A stretch of 64,000 nt of DNA from Nageia nagi (lineage: Eukaryota; Pinophyta): positions 47,058,001 to 47,122,000 of the forward strand of contig JBITNC010000001.1 in assembly GCA_050084985.1 (NCBI GenBank), given 5' to 3'. The notes beneath the pieces were generated by a model. The model saw only the letters and a program-made list of their open reading frames with translations, had not been told where the DNA came from and did no database searches. Within the stretch, counting starts at the first letter, position 1; every line of letters starts with the position of its first letter. Of the stretch, positions 24,600 to 36,302 are shown in pieces. The translations under genes and the position numbers were made by a program.

Positions 24600-25340
24600 A
24601 TTCATCATCTTCATCAAATAGAGTTTCATTCAAAGTGGAGGCCAAAGTGGAAATTCCTACTTTTGAAGGAGAGGTTGATGCAAAAAAGGTGAATATTGGT
24701 TGAAATAATTGGAGGTTTATTTCCAAATTCATGATGTTGTAAATGATATTGATAAAATTTATTTTTCTAGATTAAATATAGTGGACATGCTTTAGTTTGG
24801 TGGGAAATCCAATTAAAAACTCTTAATCATGAACACTTATCTAAAATATCTTATTGGAATGAATTTAAGGAGTTGTTAAGAGATCAATTATATCCACTAG
24901 AATATCATAATAAACAATTGATGAAATGGCAATTATTTAGACAACAAAGAGGGAAAAATGTTCAAGAATACACTACAAAATTTAGGAAAAAAGCTACTTT
25001 GCTTGGGTTTCACAAAAAGGTCCTCAAACTTTAATGAAGTATATTGGAGGTTTACAAAGTCATTTGCAAAAGACTATCATGTTGTTTAATCCTACTAATT
25101 TGATCAAGTGTGTGTTAAAGTGCAATACTTAGATGAGGATGGTAAAGCAAAGAGACAATATGATGAATCCAAGAAGGCTCCTAATTAAGGGGAAGAAAAG
25201 AGAAAGTTAAATATCAAGATAGAGGAAAAGGTAAGCAAGAAAATAAGACCACTAATATTTTTAAGAAAGAAGGTGATAAATGTTGGAAATTACATCCAAA
25301 ATTACATCCATATAGGCATATAAGAATAAGGAGAAAACTA
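24600..25340 (+). pseudogene. gypsy Gag (element D)
   Basis: Readable blocks include YWLKQLEVYFQIHDV-like residues (about 24700), ALVWWEIQLKTLNHEHL (about 24800), WNEFKELLRDQLYPLEYHN and FRQQRGKNVQEYTTKFRKKA (about 24950), the retrotransposon gag domain of chromoviruses ('A..WW......W..F...L...F.P......L....Q....V.EY...F'). Near 25280 KCWKLHPKLHP replaces the zinc knuckle with the 'CW.LHPE..P' motif seen in some chromoviral Gags. Frameshifts near 24690 and 25030 break it. Confidence 0.85.
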
Positions 25341-25345
25341 ATGCT

Positions 25346-25800
25346 ATGGTTCTTAAATATAATGATATTGAGGGAAGTTCAGATGTTGATGAGAAAGTAA
25401 ATTGTTCAGCCAATCAAAAGGTTGAAGAACCTCAAGATATTATAGAACAAAGGATTCAATTATTCCACCTCAAACTCCAAATCAATAAAAATAAAGTAGA
25501 TTGCATTGTTAATCTAGGTTCTCAACCAAGTTTGATTTTAAATACTATGGTAAGTAATTTGGAATTGGAAAATTTCAAGCATCCAAATCCATATCCTTTG
25601 GGTTGGGTGCATCGCAATTCTAGTTTACAAGTTCACTAAGCAATGTAAGTTGAAATTTGCTCTTTGTGCAATGTACATTGGTGAAGTTATGGTTGATGTT
25701 CCTTTAGATATTTGTGGTGTTATTCTTGGTAACCCTTACATGTGGGATAGAGATGATATTTATTATAGAAAATTGAATAAATTTGATTGGTGAAAGATGG
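25346..25800 (+). pseudogene. gypsy protease (element D)
   Basis: The 97-codon open stretch 25346-25639 ends Gag and enters the protease: FHLKLQINKNKVDCIVNLGS at residues 40-59. The retropepsin pattern is 'D.G(S/A)' with the catalytic Asp at residue 56; here Asn-Leu-Gly-Ser replaces Asp-(Thr/Ser)-Gly-Ser, so the active site is gone. Downstream pieces such as CNVHWWSYG-like and VPLDICGVILGNPYMWDRD (about 25700-25760) are the end of the domain in other frames. Confidence 0.8.
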
Positions 25801-26099
25801 AAATATGTTTCTAGTTAGTGCACATAAAACAAGGAAAAAGTTACCTTTGTTCACTCCTAGATAGGTAAAACATCTTTTAAATGCTTATAAAAGGTTTATT
25901 TTGATCATGGTGAAAATAGGAGCTTTGAGTGAGGTAAATCTCATACTATAAATGGCATGAAATACTAATTTTAGGCTACCAATAGTATGCAAAAGATAGG
26001 AATAGATGCAAGATTTGGTTTGGGATTTTACTGATTTATTTTCAAAGCCATAGGGATTACCTCCTATGTGAGATATACATCATGATATTTAGTTGTTAC

Positions 26100-27360
26100 C
26101 GATGCTTCATTACCCAACATAGATTTGTATTAGTAATCAATTTTGCACCAAGGGGAGATAAGAAGGTAGATTTATAAGTTGGTTGATCAAAGAGTGATTA
26201 GATCAAGTACATCTCCATGTGGATCACCTATTGTTTTGGTTTCCAAGAAGGATCAAACTTGGAGAATGTGCATTGACTATATAGCATTAAATAAAATCAC
26301 CATTAAAAATCACTATTATTTGCCTAAAATATATGATCTTTTAGATTAGTTGCAAGGAGAAAGATTATTGACAAAAATGGACTTGAGGAGTGGATATCAC
26401 CAAGTTAGAATCAAGGAGAAGGACATATGGAAGACTACCTTCAAGAAAATACAAGGCCTATTCAAGTGGCTTGTTTTTCTATTTGCTTTGTGCAATTCAC
26501 CAACTACTTTCATAAGGGTAATAAATGATGTACTTTATCCATTTATTTATTCTTTTGTTGTTTTATATTTGGATGATATTCTTGTTTATAGTTCTACTTG
26601 GGAAGAACATGTTGTACATCTTAGACAAGTGTTTCAAAATTTGCATATGAAGAAATTATTGTTGAAACATTCAAAATGTGAGTTTTGCAAAGAGTCTTTG
26701 GTGTATTTGGGCCATGTTATTGGTTATGGACAACTTAAGATAGATCTTAATAAAGTAAGAGCTATAGTAGATTGGGCAAGGCCATCTAATGTAACTAAAG
26801 TGAGGATTTTATTAGGTATTGTACAATATTTGAGAAATTTTGTTATTGATTTTTCTCATATTACTTCTCCTTTACATGATGTAATCAATAAGAGGCAATT
26901 TTTCCAATGGGAAAAACAACAACAAAAATCCTTTGACACTTTGAAGAAAAAGATTATCAGTGCACCTATGCTAGAACTTCCTAATTTTCAAAAGCCATTT
27001 GAAATGGAGATTGATGCAAGTGACTATGCCATAGGAGCCATTTTGTTACAAGAAGGTAAATCAATTTGTTATCATTCTAAAAAATTTAGTGAGGCTATTT
27101 TGAATTATCCTACTTATGATAAAGAAATGCATGCACTAGTTTAAGCTATTAAAAAGTGGAAATATTACTTAATAGGGAAATAAAAAATCATTCATAAGGA
27201 TCATGAATCATTAAAGTATTTACAAACTCAATCAAAATTGCAACAAACTAGACATTATAAATGGATGAGTTTTTTGCAACAATTTCATATAGTGATTAAG
27301 TATAGAAAAGGAAGACATAATAAGGATGTCAACATACTTTCTAGGCCACCTGTAACTATA
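26100..27360 (+). pseudogene. gypsy reverse transcriptase and RNase H (element D), largely open
   Basis: The upstream part (about 26230-26350) reads [20 protein letters not shown], the fingers, then a stop. The 264-codon stretch 26350-27144 has KMDLRSGYHQ (first catalytic Asp at residue 11), YLDDIL at residues 73-78 (both catalytic Asp kept), LVYLGHVI at 117-124 and the RNase H start FEMEIDASDYAIGAIL with Asp222. After the stop at 27142-27144 the frame resumes with AIKKWKYYL, and the stretch 27238-27495 starts within HYKWMSFLQQFHIVIKYRKG and reaches LSRPP, the end of RNase H. It is the best-preserved gypsy block in the window but is cut by stops at both ends. Confidence 0.9.
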
Positions 27361-27589
27361 GATTCCACACCATTAGTAGCATGTAGCACTATTTTTGGGC
27401 CACTAATGGTGTGCAAACATGACCCAATAAGTTTTCTCTCAGTGCTAAAATTTCTTCCTCTTCTATATAAGTCATTTTTAGAGGCATATGTGTAGGATCC
27501 AAACTTTGAAGAAGTATATGAGTAGTTGTCTTCATCTAGGTCCATTTATGAGGGTTTGGATGATTTTAATTTGCAAAATAGACTTCTTT

Positions 27590-28711
27590 ATCATTTTAAT
27601 GCATTATATGTAACTATAGGTGAAAGGATTGGATTGATTATAGAAGCACATACTTTAAATATTGTAGGACATTTTGGGGTTAGAAAGACATTATACAATT
27701 TATAAAGGTATGTATATTGGCCAAAGATGCAAGATCAAGTTGCCAAGTACATAAGGAGGTATTTTTTGTGTTGCACTTGCAAGCCAAGTAAAAGAAATTG
27801 GGTTTGTATTAGTCACTTCCAGTACCTTCACATCCATGGGAGTATATCTCAATGGATTTTGTGGGAGGATTTCCCATGACTAAGATAGGTCATGACTATT
27901 TATTTGTTATTGTGGTAAGATTTAGCAAGATGTGTGTTTTGATTCCATGTAAAAAGATTATAACAAGACAAGATGTTGTAAATTTATTCTTTTCTCATAT
28001 TTGGGTTCATTTTGGATTGCTAATTCCACTATTTTAGATAGAGATAGTAGATTTTTGGGAATATTTTGGACATGTTTATGGGAAAATATGGATACAAAGT
28101 TGAAGAGGAGTACTTCCTTTCATCCTCAAATGGATGGAAAAATTGAGGTGGTGAATAGGATAGTAGTTCAACTCTTGAGGGGTTATTGTGGCAAACATCC
28201 TAAGTCTTAGGATGAACATCTTTAATATATCCAGCATGCATACAATAAGGAAATTCATTCTTTTGCTTACTTACCACCTTCTCCTTTTGATTGTGTGTTT
28301 GGAATGCAAAATGATGAAAAAGATTCACTTGAGAAAGAGGAAAAGTAAGTTGAAAATTTTGTTGAAAAGATTAGGAAAATTCATTTGAATTTCCAAGAGC
28401 AACTTTGGACAACCCAAGCCAAGTACAAGATGAGACATGAAAAACATAGATTTGACTATAAGTTTCATGTGAGAGACCATGTTTGGTTGCATCTTAGTAA
28501 GGAGAGGTTGCAAGGACAACCCAAGAAGTTGAAACTTATAAGGTATGGATCATTTTATATTATGGAGCAAGTAAGTGAGAATGCTTTTAGATTGGACCTT
28601 CCAACATATATGAACATCTATTCAGTTGTGAATGTTGAGCATTTGAAATTATATGAGCCATCTATGTTGACTAAAGATGAAGTAGGTTTAGATCATATTT
28701 TTCCATATTAA
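27590..28711 (+). pseudogene. gypsy integrase (element D)
   Basis: IVGHFGVRKTLYNL and YVYWPKMQDQVAKYIRR (about 27660-27750) are the zinc-binding end. The stretch 27852-28037 starts MDFVGGFPMTKIGHDYLFVI, with the first catalytic Asp (residue 2) present. A shift leads to 28001-28210, containing ILDRDSRFLGIFW (second Asp) and STSFHPQMDGKIEVVNRIV (the glutamate-bearing helix). The 108-codon stretch 28385-28711 holds RDHVWLHLSKERLQGQPKKL and VNVEHLKLYEPS, the C-terminal fold that ends in the LKLY motif of this chromovirus group. Three shifts or stops separate the pieces. Confidence 0.9.
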
Positions 28712-28923
28712 TGACTTAACTCCTAACACTATGGATGAACTAAAGGAGGATTCCATATTAAAAAATAAGGTTCATGCTATAAGAAGATGTGAGACAAAGC
28801 TATGGTTGGTTGGATTAAAAGAATAGAACCCTAATAAAGCCAATTGGATGGATAGGTCTAGAGTTAGGAAGTTGTATCATCATTTATTAATTTGTGGGAC
28901 CAAATGCTTCTCTATTAGGGAGG
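28712..28923 (+). pseudogene. chromodomain-like tail of element D integrase and polypurine tract
   Basis: Past the stop at 28711 the plus strand reads TMDELKEDSILKNKV, then LWLVGLKE, a stop, NPNKANWMDRSRVRKLYHHL. In chromoviruses of this group the integrase ends with 'D.ILKEDTIL..K...TR.G....WLVGLKGQ...KAKWY....V...FPHL', a chromodomain-like module thought to guide integration. One stop and a few shifts are visible. The purine-rich 'ttagggagg' directly before the right LTR (28914-28923) fits a polypurine tract. Confidence 0.65.
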
Positions 28924-29619
28924 TGTGATTTGAATTAGATCATGTTAGGTTTTATTTTCAATAGTAGTAGTTAGTCTAAAGGTATCTATGCTTGGAGAAA
29001 TATCAAACACCAAAATATAGAGTTGATTAGTATTCAATTTTAGGCCATTAGCATCATACAATTTGATGATTCAACAATGGAAGTCAAAGGGACATTAACA
29101 TGTTGGGTAGAGGAACTATTTTATATTCCATAAAAAATGTTAAGAAGGTGTTTATGAGGTAATTTAAGTCTTATTAAAGGGTATGCCACCCCCTTGAATT
29201 CTCAATGAATGGGAGTTTGAGTTTTAGAATTATAATAGTTTGAAGGAAGACCAAGACTCATTCTAGAATGTTGTCGTTTTGAGTTTATTTCTTCTTATTG
29301 TAGGATATTACAATAATTATAAGAGATTATATTTCCATTATGTTGATGGTATTTCTCTATGCATGTAATATTGTAATATCCAAATATAATGAGAAGAGAA
29401 GGCTCTAATTCCATGTTGAATTAGTTAACATTAGGTGAACCAGGATAAAATCATTATGTTGATCTTATTGTGTATTTAAGATTGCGAGTTTATGATTCAC
29501 ATTACGCCACTTTTTAAATTTATATGCAATTTTTTATGATATCATAATGGTTAAATTTTTGATTCAAATTTGTAAGTGATGATCCAAGTATTCTATAAGC
29601 ATCTAATGATTATAGATCA
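28924..29619 (+). repeat. right (3') LTR of element D
   Basis: Starts TGTGATTTGAATTAG and ends ATAGATCA; collinear with 23570-24276 with many substitutions. No matching five-base target duplication is visible beside the two LTRs, so either the duplication has decayed or the ends are a few bases off. Confidence 0.8.
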
Positions 29620-31544
29620 TTTCTTGAGTGGTATGGACCTTGAGTAGAAAACCACTACATCATGACTAGAAAGCCTATTACACATGGGACATGGAATAGG
29701 AATGATGAGGTTAACTTTAAGGCATATTCTCAACAAGGTTAGTGTTAAGGAGTGAACATCAAACGTTTTTATTAGGGTTGGTTACCTCGGGTTCTTGACC
29801 AACCTTGCCATGTGAGTGTTAAACTAGCTAGCAACATTATTAAACTCATGTAGGATTACTTAGTCCATTTCTAGATCATTCAAGTGTTAAACTAAAAAAA
29901 AAATAGGTTTAAAATTTAGGGTTTTGGTTGGTAAGAATAATTGAATGCATTACAAAATAATCTAGATCTAAAGGAAGACTCTAGGCATGAGAAGAATGAG
30001 GGATTCTTAGTTATGTTAGATGTTGTATAACTACATCTAAGTCATGATCAATAGGATTTAAATATGTTGTATTTATTTCTCAAGGATTTTCTCTTCTCAA
30101 AGTGTTCCTATTAGACCTATGACTCATTTATTATTCTAAATAGTTTTCATTTTTTGGTTCTTTCTCTTGATGAGCCATTTGAGATCAAGTATTAATCCTT
30201 TTCTTTTGATTTTTTTATAATGTATTTAGTTTGTATTTTTATTAGACTATAAGGAAAAGAAAGCAAACATCAAACATAGCAATTCTATTTTTTATCTTTT
30301 AGATTTATTTTTGCGAGAAAATAATTACATACACAAACAACCTACATGCATACTTACATTTTCAATGTGATTATCTTTTCTAGATTTTTGTCATATTATA
30401 TTATCTAGTTAACTATTTAAGCAAGGTAGGTTGGTAATCCTATAAGCAATCTATGGATAATTAATAGCTTGGTACTTAAAGTGGTTCATTTAGTGCAATG
30501 GGGCTTGGGGAATGCCATTGAGAACTATCTTGGTGATGAAATCCAAGTATAGCTCCCTTTTTTATAGTCATTCAATATAAAGTAACAATTTATAACCTAT
30601 GAACTCGATATTCATATCTAAGTTTTGTCTCTAAGGCTCACAATATTTTGTTAATGGGAACATAGGAGAATAAGAATAAATGGTTGGTAATGAGCTCCAA
30701 CTCATTAATGTTTATTTCACAAGTTTCCATGATTATACATTCAATCAAAATAAAATACTCATGGATGCAATTTCTAACCCTCCCAATCATACATGTCCAT
30801 TAATTAAGCTTTTCTAATGTGATTCAAATAGTATTTTAATTAATGTGCAAGTTGATCTATATATGCATGAGATTCATTACCTTTTAATAAGATTCATTAA
30901 CCAAAGTAAATATTTAAATGTGGTTTATTACCTCTTCTTATGATTCATAATCATTTGACCTCCTTTTGATGTGGTAAGGTAGATAAGTAAGAAGTCATTA
31001 ATGTGAGTTAATTTCTTTTAATGTAAGCTCATTTCCCCTTTTTTATGAGTTATAATCCTTTAATTACCTCTCAACTTGGTAAGGTATACAAGTAAGAGTA
31101 TTAATGTGTAAAAAATAACCACCATATTCATTAATCAATTTAATGTATCCTAATCTACCTTACACCTAATAAATTTCACCTTAAGTTCATTCTAATCTTA
31201 ATGATGATTAATTACCCCTTCCAAGTGTGGAAGTAACTTAGTGAAGGTTCATTTACCAGATTACTATGATAAAGTGGAAAAACCAAAGTTCATTTACCCT
31301 TTTTCCATTGCATCCATTTTGGTCACCTCATATCACTTTTTAGTGCAAAGGGAGAGCATAGGTTAATGAGATAGAAAAATATTTAGTGAATGAGTTTATT
31401 TGTTTGTATGGTCCCTTATCAAACAAATAAGAAGTAAATAAACTTTAGGAACTTTGAACAAATGACCATATAAAATATAATACATGTTATTAATAATATT
31501 CAATACCCTCCCCTACATGCATTTTGAGCATAGGGATCACAAAC
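29620..31544. other. no recognisable gene
   Basis: AT-rich DNA between elements D and copia-1. Near 31000-31330 words such as 'ttcatttacc' and 'taatgtgagttaatttc' recur loosely. No protein motif, LTR or microsatellite was recognised in either strand. Confidence 0.5.
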
Positions 31545-32287
31545 TGTTAGGATTCAATAATTTCATATAAACAAGAGCATCAATAATTCTCCTACTCCTT
31601 GGCAAAAAAAAAAAAAAACAACAACATTCAAGCATACTGAAATCAAAAAACTATGAACATCAATCACACAATGAGAGACACAAGAGATAACGTGGTTCAC
31701 CCAATGTAGGCTACATCCACAGAGAAGCTTTCAACCCTTTTGCATAACATTCTTCCAATTCCTCCAAGCAACAAACTAGTAGCACAACCTTGCTACAACC
31801 TTCACTTTGGAGCTACAACAAAGCCTCACTACAATCTCTCTCTCTCAAGCTATCTACATAAGCCACCAAACTACAACTACAAGCAACTCACAACTGCTAC
31901 TAAAACTACTTACAAACTTCAATCCACATGCCTCAACTCAAGCCTCTTATTTATAGATACAAACAAACCCAACTTAAACCCAAGTTGGATCTGAAAGGTT
32001 GTGAGGTTACCCCCAACCCTTTAGTAACTCATATCTAAGTGTCATAGCTTCTTGGCAACTAAAATTTGGTGTCAAATAAGAAAAGAAATGCTCTCTATTT
32101 TTAGCTAGTGCCCTATAGACTAGTTAACTTTATCAGATTAGTATCCTTTAGATTAGCTAGCACTAGCAGGTTAATCTCTTAGCAAGTTGGTTGGTTGGCT
32201 GGCTGATTGGCTGGTTCTGATAGGGTCTAGCTAGTTTGTCGGCTGGTAGGCTAGTTGGCTGACTAGCTGTAGTCTCTATTTTCAACA
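31545..32287 (-). repeat. copia-1 LTR (3' LTR on the minus strand)
   Basis: Begins TGTTAGGATTC and ends TTTCAACA, giving the TG...CA ends expected of an LTR. It contains an A-run (31606-31620), a 'tctctctctc' patch and, near its end, a GGCTGG/GGTTGG-type degenerate repeat (32186-32275). The chance plus-strand frame 31740-31994 is LTR sequence, not a gene. Confidence 0.95.
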
Positions 32288-32300
32288 ATATCCCACTTGG
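32288..32300 (-). other. copia-1 polypurine tract
   Basis: The minus strand reads aagtgggatatt directly before the 3' LTR. It would prime plus-strand DNA synthesis. Confidence 0.7.
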
Positions 32301-32309
32301 AGACTTCCT

Positions 32310-32809
32310 TCTTTACAACAAGGGTTGAAAGCATATCATCTTGGCCTTTACTCCTTAAGACCAATCCAAGTTGAGCGAGAGCCCAACTTCTCCTTCGTAA
32401 CAACTTTAGTGAACATGTCTGCAGGATTTTGAGATGTGTGAATCTTTCCCAAACTGACTGAAACCATCCTCCAACACTGTCTTGATGAAGTGGTACCTCA
32501 ATTTGATATGTTTGGTTCTTGAATGGAAGTTGAGTTCTTTGCAAGATGGATAGCACTCTGGCTATCGCTCCATAGCTTCACATCCTCCTGCACCTTTCCC
32601 AGTTCCTCCATCAACCTCTTCAACCAAATCAATTCTTTACAACCTTTTGTAATTGCAACGTACTCTGCCTTAGTAGTGGAGAGAGCCACAACCTGTTGGA
32701 GCTTAGAAATCCAACTAACCACTGTACCTCCAATGGTAAACACATATCCTGTAGTGCTTCTCCCACCATCTATATCACCTGCCATGTTAGAGTCAACATA
32801 ACCTTGCAA
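32310..32809 (-). pseudogene. copia-1 RNase H
   Basis: The 103-codon stretch 32498-32809 begins MQGYVDSNMAGDIDGGRSTT and contains SWISKLQQVVALSTTKAEYV and KLWSDSQSAIHLAKN. The acidic active-site set Asp6, Glu49 and Asp82 is present. After a frameshift near 32500 the minus strand continues as HIKLRYHFIKTVLEDG (the 'H...H.I.D' end of the domain) toward 32310. RNase H removes the RNA strand during reverse transcription. Confidence 0.9.
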
Positions 32810-32887
32810 ATAAGAGTTAGATCCACCAAAACATAAAGAGTAATGAGAAGTACCCCTTAAATACCTAAGGATCCATTTAACTACTTC

Positions 32888-33448
32888 CTAATGCCCTTTT
32901 CCTGGATTGTTCATGAATCTACTAACCACTCCCACTGCTTGTACTATATCTGGTCTAGTACATACCATTGCATACATTAAACTCCCAACTGCCAAAGCAT
33001 AGGGAACCTTAGTCATGTACTCCTTTTCCTTATCTATCTTAGGACTTAAATGTTTGGTGAGTTTAAAATGCTTTGCCAATGGTGTAGTTACAGATTTTGC
33101 ATCTTTCATATTGAACCTTTTAAGAACCTTATCAATATAATCTTCTAGACTTAGTCTAAGCAAGTGGTTTTGTTTATCTCTTGTTATTTTCATTCCAAGA
33201 ATTTGTTTAGCTTCACCCAAATCCTTCATTTCAAAAGTATTAGCCAACTTTTTCCTAAGATCAACAATATCTTGCATACTAGATCTTGCTACCAATATAT
33301 CATCTACATACAAAAGCAAGATTACATAGTTGCTATTTGTTGCCTTCTTTACATATACACAATGATCTGATTGACATCTTACAAATTTATTTGTTATCAT
33401 GAAAGTGTCAAACTTGTGATACCATTGCCTAGGTGCTTGCTTCAAACC
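32888..33448 (-). pseudogene. copia-1 reverse transcriptase, C-terminal half
   Basis: The 185-codon stretch has KQAPRQWYHKFD at its start, LLLYVDDILVA with the YVDD box intact at residues 46-49, FEMKDLGEAKQILGMKI, and YALAVGSLMYAMVCTRPDI. These are the palm and connection of copia RT. A stop after NNPGKGH ends it where 'HW.A.K.ILRYL' would follow; that part, decayed, occupies 32810-32880. Confidence 0.95.
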
Positions 33449-34190
33449 TTACAAGCTCTTTTTCAATTTACATACATACCCTTCTTTACCTTTGACCTCA
33501 AAACCTTTGGGTTGATGCATATAAATATCCTCCTCCAAATCCCCATGAAGGAAAGCTATCTTTACATCCAATTGTTCAAGAAACAAGTTTTCAGTAGCAA
33601 TAAGACTCAATATTGCTCTAATCGAGGTCATTTTAACAACTAGAGAAAAGATCTCATCATAATTTATACCTTTTTTCTGAGCAAAACCCTTTACCACAAG
33701 TCTTGCCTTGTACCTTTGTCACCCATCTCCCTCTTCCTTTATCCTTTACACCCATTTGTTAATAAGTGCCTTCTTACCCTCCAGAAGCTCAACCAAACTC
33801 CAAGTTTGATTCTTAAGTAAGGAGTCCATCTCCTCCTTCATAGCATGCTCCCACTTAATCTTGTACCACCCTGCATAGCTTCATCAAAACATTCAGGTTC
33901 ACCACCATTAGTATAAAGAAACATGATAAAGAGTAGGAGAATATCGTTCAAGAGGTTTTCTAGTCCTTGAGGACCTTCTAAGTGACAAAGTTTGAGGTGC
34001 TTGTGGTGGAGGTGCTTGAACATTATTATTAATAGGACCCTTATATTGATCAACATCTTTTAGAGATACAAACTTGGGTTCCTCAACCTTTTGCAATCTA
34101 TCTTTATACATGTTTTTCTCATTGAATACAACATCTCTACTTCTAATGATTTTATGGTTATCAACATCCCATAACCTATATCCCAAATCA
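33449..34190 (-). pseudogene. copia-1 integrase tail and RT N-terminal half
   Basis: The stretch 33908-34186 starts MGYRLWDVDNHKIIRSRDVV, the copia integrase C-terminus, and ends in RRSSRTRKPLERYSP, the hinge before RT. The 82-codon stretch 33449-33697 begins [20 protein letters not shown] and contains [20 protein letters not shown], the RT fingers with the first catalytic Asp (LDVK.AFL). A stop replaces the Tyr in the following 'L(Y)GLKQ' motif at 33446-33448. A region of disorder lies between 33700 and 33850. Confidence 0.9.
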
Positions 34191-34219
34191 TTAACACCAT
34201 ATCCAACAAGATAGCATTT

Positions 34220-35130
34220 TTATGATTTTGCATCAAGTTTCTTTCTATCCTCTTTATCAATATGTGCAAAAGCCTCACAACCAAAGACTCTCAAGAATGA
34301 GTAATTCACCTTTTTACCTATCCACATCTCCTCTGGAATACCTCCATCTAAAGCCATAGATGGACCCCTATTAATCAAGTAAATAGCAGTGTTAATAGCA
34401 TCAGCCCAAAGATTCAAAGGAAACCCAGCATGTATCCTTATACTTCTAGCCCTTTCCAAGATAGTCCTATTCATTCTTTCAGCAACCTCATTTTCCTGTG
34501 GAGTTCTAGGAACTACCTTAATCCTTCTAATACCATTGTGTGAACAAAATGAATCAAACTCATTGTTGCAAAATTCCTCACCATTATAGACTTAAGACAT
34601 TTCAACTTAGAATTATTTTCATTCTCAACCAATTCCTTCCACCTCTTAAATGTTTCAAACACATCAGATTTCTTTTTAATACAGTATACCCATGTCTTTC
34701 TAGTACAATCATCAATAAAAGTGACAAAATAAGATGAGCCCCCAAGTGAGCAAACCTGTGCAGGACCCCACACATCTATATGAACAAGCTCTAATTTTTT
34801 ACTCTTCTTTTCTTTGCCAACTTTAAGAAAACTAACCCTTCTTTGTTTTCCATACACACAATCTTTACAAAATCCTAAATCAACCTCTTTTAGATTAGGG
34901 AGTGAACCATTAGAGTGTAACATTTTCATGCCTTTCTCACTCATATGTCCAAGCCTATTGTGCCATAGAGATGCATCATTGCCTATTGAAACAAGATTCA
35001 ATGAATAATCAAAGACATTTGTGAGCAAATAAAGAGACCCCACCAAATTTCCCTTTACAAATACCATTGAACCTTTAGTTACTTTCCAACTACCATCCCC
35101 AAATGTCATCACATAACCCTCCTTATCCAA
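34220..35130 (-). pseudogene. copia-1 integrase
   Basis: The 205-codon stretch 34513-35130 has an intact HHCC zinc-binding set (His57, His62, Cys88, Cys91) in LWHNRLGHMS...FCKDCVYGK, then LVHIDVWGP with catalytic Asp119 and VTFIDDCTRKTWVY with Asp140/141. A one-base loss near 34590 breaks the DNGGEF box, and the frame resumes in 34220-34474 (MNRTILERARSIRIHAGFPL), which covers the end of the core and the GCEAFAHI motif. Upstream, a shift near 35130 separates it from the protease. It joins LTR ends to target DNA in the nucleus. Confidence 0.9.
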
Positions 35131-36225
35131 TTTACTTGTTGATATAAGATTTCTTTTAAGGTCTGAATATGTCTAGCATCATTAAGAGTCCATTGTGTTC
35201 CATTAGGTAATTTCATTGTTATATTGCCAATACCAACAATCTTGCATGGGTGTGCATTACCTAATAATACTTGACCAAAGTCACCTTGTGTGTAATTTAA
35301 GAAATAGTTCTTATGTGGAGTAGCATGAAATGAAGCACCCAAATCAAGAACCCAATAATCACCATTCTTTTCATGAGACATGATTAAAGCATCTTGAATT
35401 AATTCAACAAAAATATTTTCCTCTTGGTTACTTGTGCTTTCATTATTATTATTACTACTATCACTTTCTTTTCCTTTCCTATTCGAACAATCTTTCTTAA
35501 TGTGACCCTTTTTACCACAATGCCAACATTCCAATGTAGTGTTACCTTTTGATTTTGACCTTCCTTGTGATTTGCTTCTTGACTTGTTTCTCCTTATTTC
35601 CCTTGATCTTCCTCTTGTCTCTACTATGAGAGCAGCATTGGAACTTTCTCCTATGGACTTTCTCCTCATGTCCTCACTTAGAATTGTTCCAACAACTTCA
35701 TCAAAGACCAAAACTGCATTAGAAGAAGAATTACTAATAGCCATAACAAAGCTATTCTAACTATCTGGGAAGTGAACATAGAATTAATAAAGCTCTTACT
35801 TCATCTTCAAATTCTATCTTAACTGAAGTTAACTAATTTGTGATTGTGTTGAATTCATTAACATGGTCTTGAACTGAACTACCTTCATTCATTCTCATGT
35901 TAAACAATTTCTTCATTAAGTATACTTTGTTTGAGGTGGATGGTTTTTCATACATTTTTGCAAGTTTATCTATTACTCCTTTAGTAGTTTTTTCACCAAA
36001 AATATTGAAAGCTACACTAGAACTTAAATAAAGTCTAACAGCCCCCAAGGCTTTTCTATCCAACAAGTTCTAATCTCCATCACTCATAGTAGCTAGTTTC
36101 TTACTCTTATCTTTTAGAGGTTGATAGAGATCCTTTTGGTAGAGGTAGTCTTCCATTTGCATTTTCCAAAATTGAAATCCTTACCCATTAAATATTTCCA
36201 CCTTCAGCCTCCCTTCTTTTGCCAT
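35109..36225 (-). pseudogene. copia-1 Gag and protease
   Basis: The first ATG (36225-36223) opens MAKEGRLKVEIFNG, then a stop where 'FNG.NF..WK' is expected, followed by FWKMQMEDYLYQKDLYQPL. The stretch 35833-36066 begins MLDRKALGAVRLYLSSSVAF, the UBN2 Gag domain. The 211-codon stretch 35109-35744 has an Arg/Ser-rich run, a CCHC zinc knuckle (Cys73, Cys76, His81, Cys86) and then WVLDLGASFHATPHK, the copia protease start; Asp134 is present but the Ser/Thr after it is Leu. Three stops lie in the first half. Resemblance to Tnt1 Gag places it in the Tork-like group. Confidence 0.9.
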
Positions 36226-36288
36226 AGTGCTCTTCTTGGTTCCAATCTATAAACAAGATTCACCAACAAAATCCCAACAAAACAACAA

Positions 36289-36300
36289 GCTCTGATACCA
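36289..36300 (-). other. copia-1 primer-binding site (initiator tRNA-Met)
   Basis: Reads TGGTATCAGAGC on the minus strand, an exact match to the common copia primer-binding site, two bases from the 5' LTR end. Confidence 0.95.
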
Positions 36301-36302
36301 CT

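Larger units (their letters stand above)
23570..29619 (+). mobile_element. Ty3/gypsy chromovirus-like element D with both LTRs
   Basis: Two direct repeats of about 700 bases (23570-24276 and 28924-29619) flank gag, protease, RT, RNase H, integrase and a chromodomain-like tail in the chromovirus order. A primer-binding site lies just inside the left LTR and a purine-rich 'agggaggtg' just before the right one. The LTRs differ at many sites, including several short insertions, so the copy is old. A clear target duplication was not found. Every coding block carries stops or shifts except one 264-codon RT-RNase H stretch. Total length about 6.05 kb, normal for this type. Confidence 0.9.

Noticed and set aside
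31740-31994. 84-codon plus-strand frame (and 36562-36744)
   Set aside because: Lies wholly within the copia-1 LTRs and is repeated in both; no protein feature.
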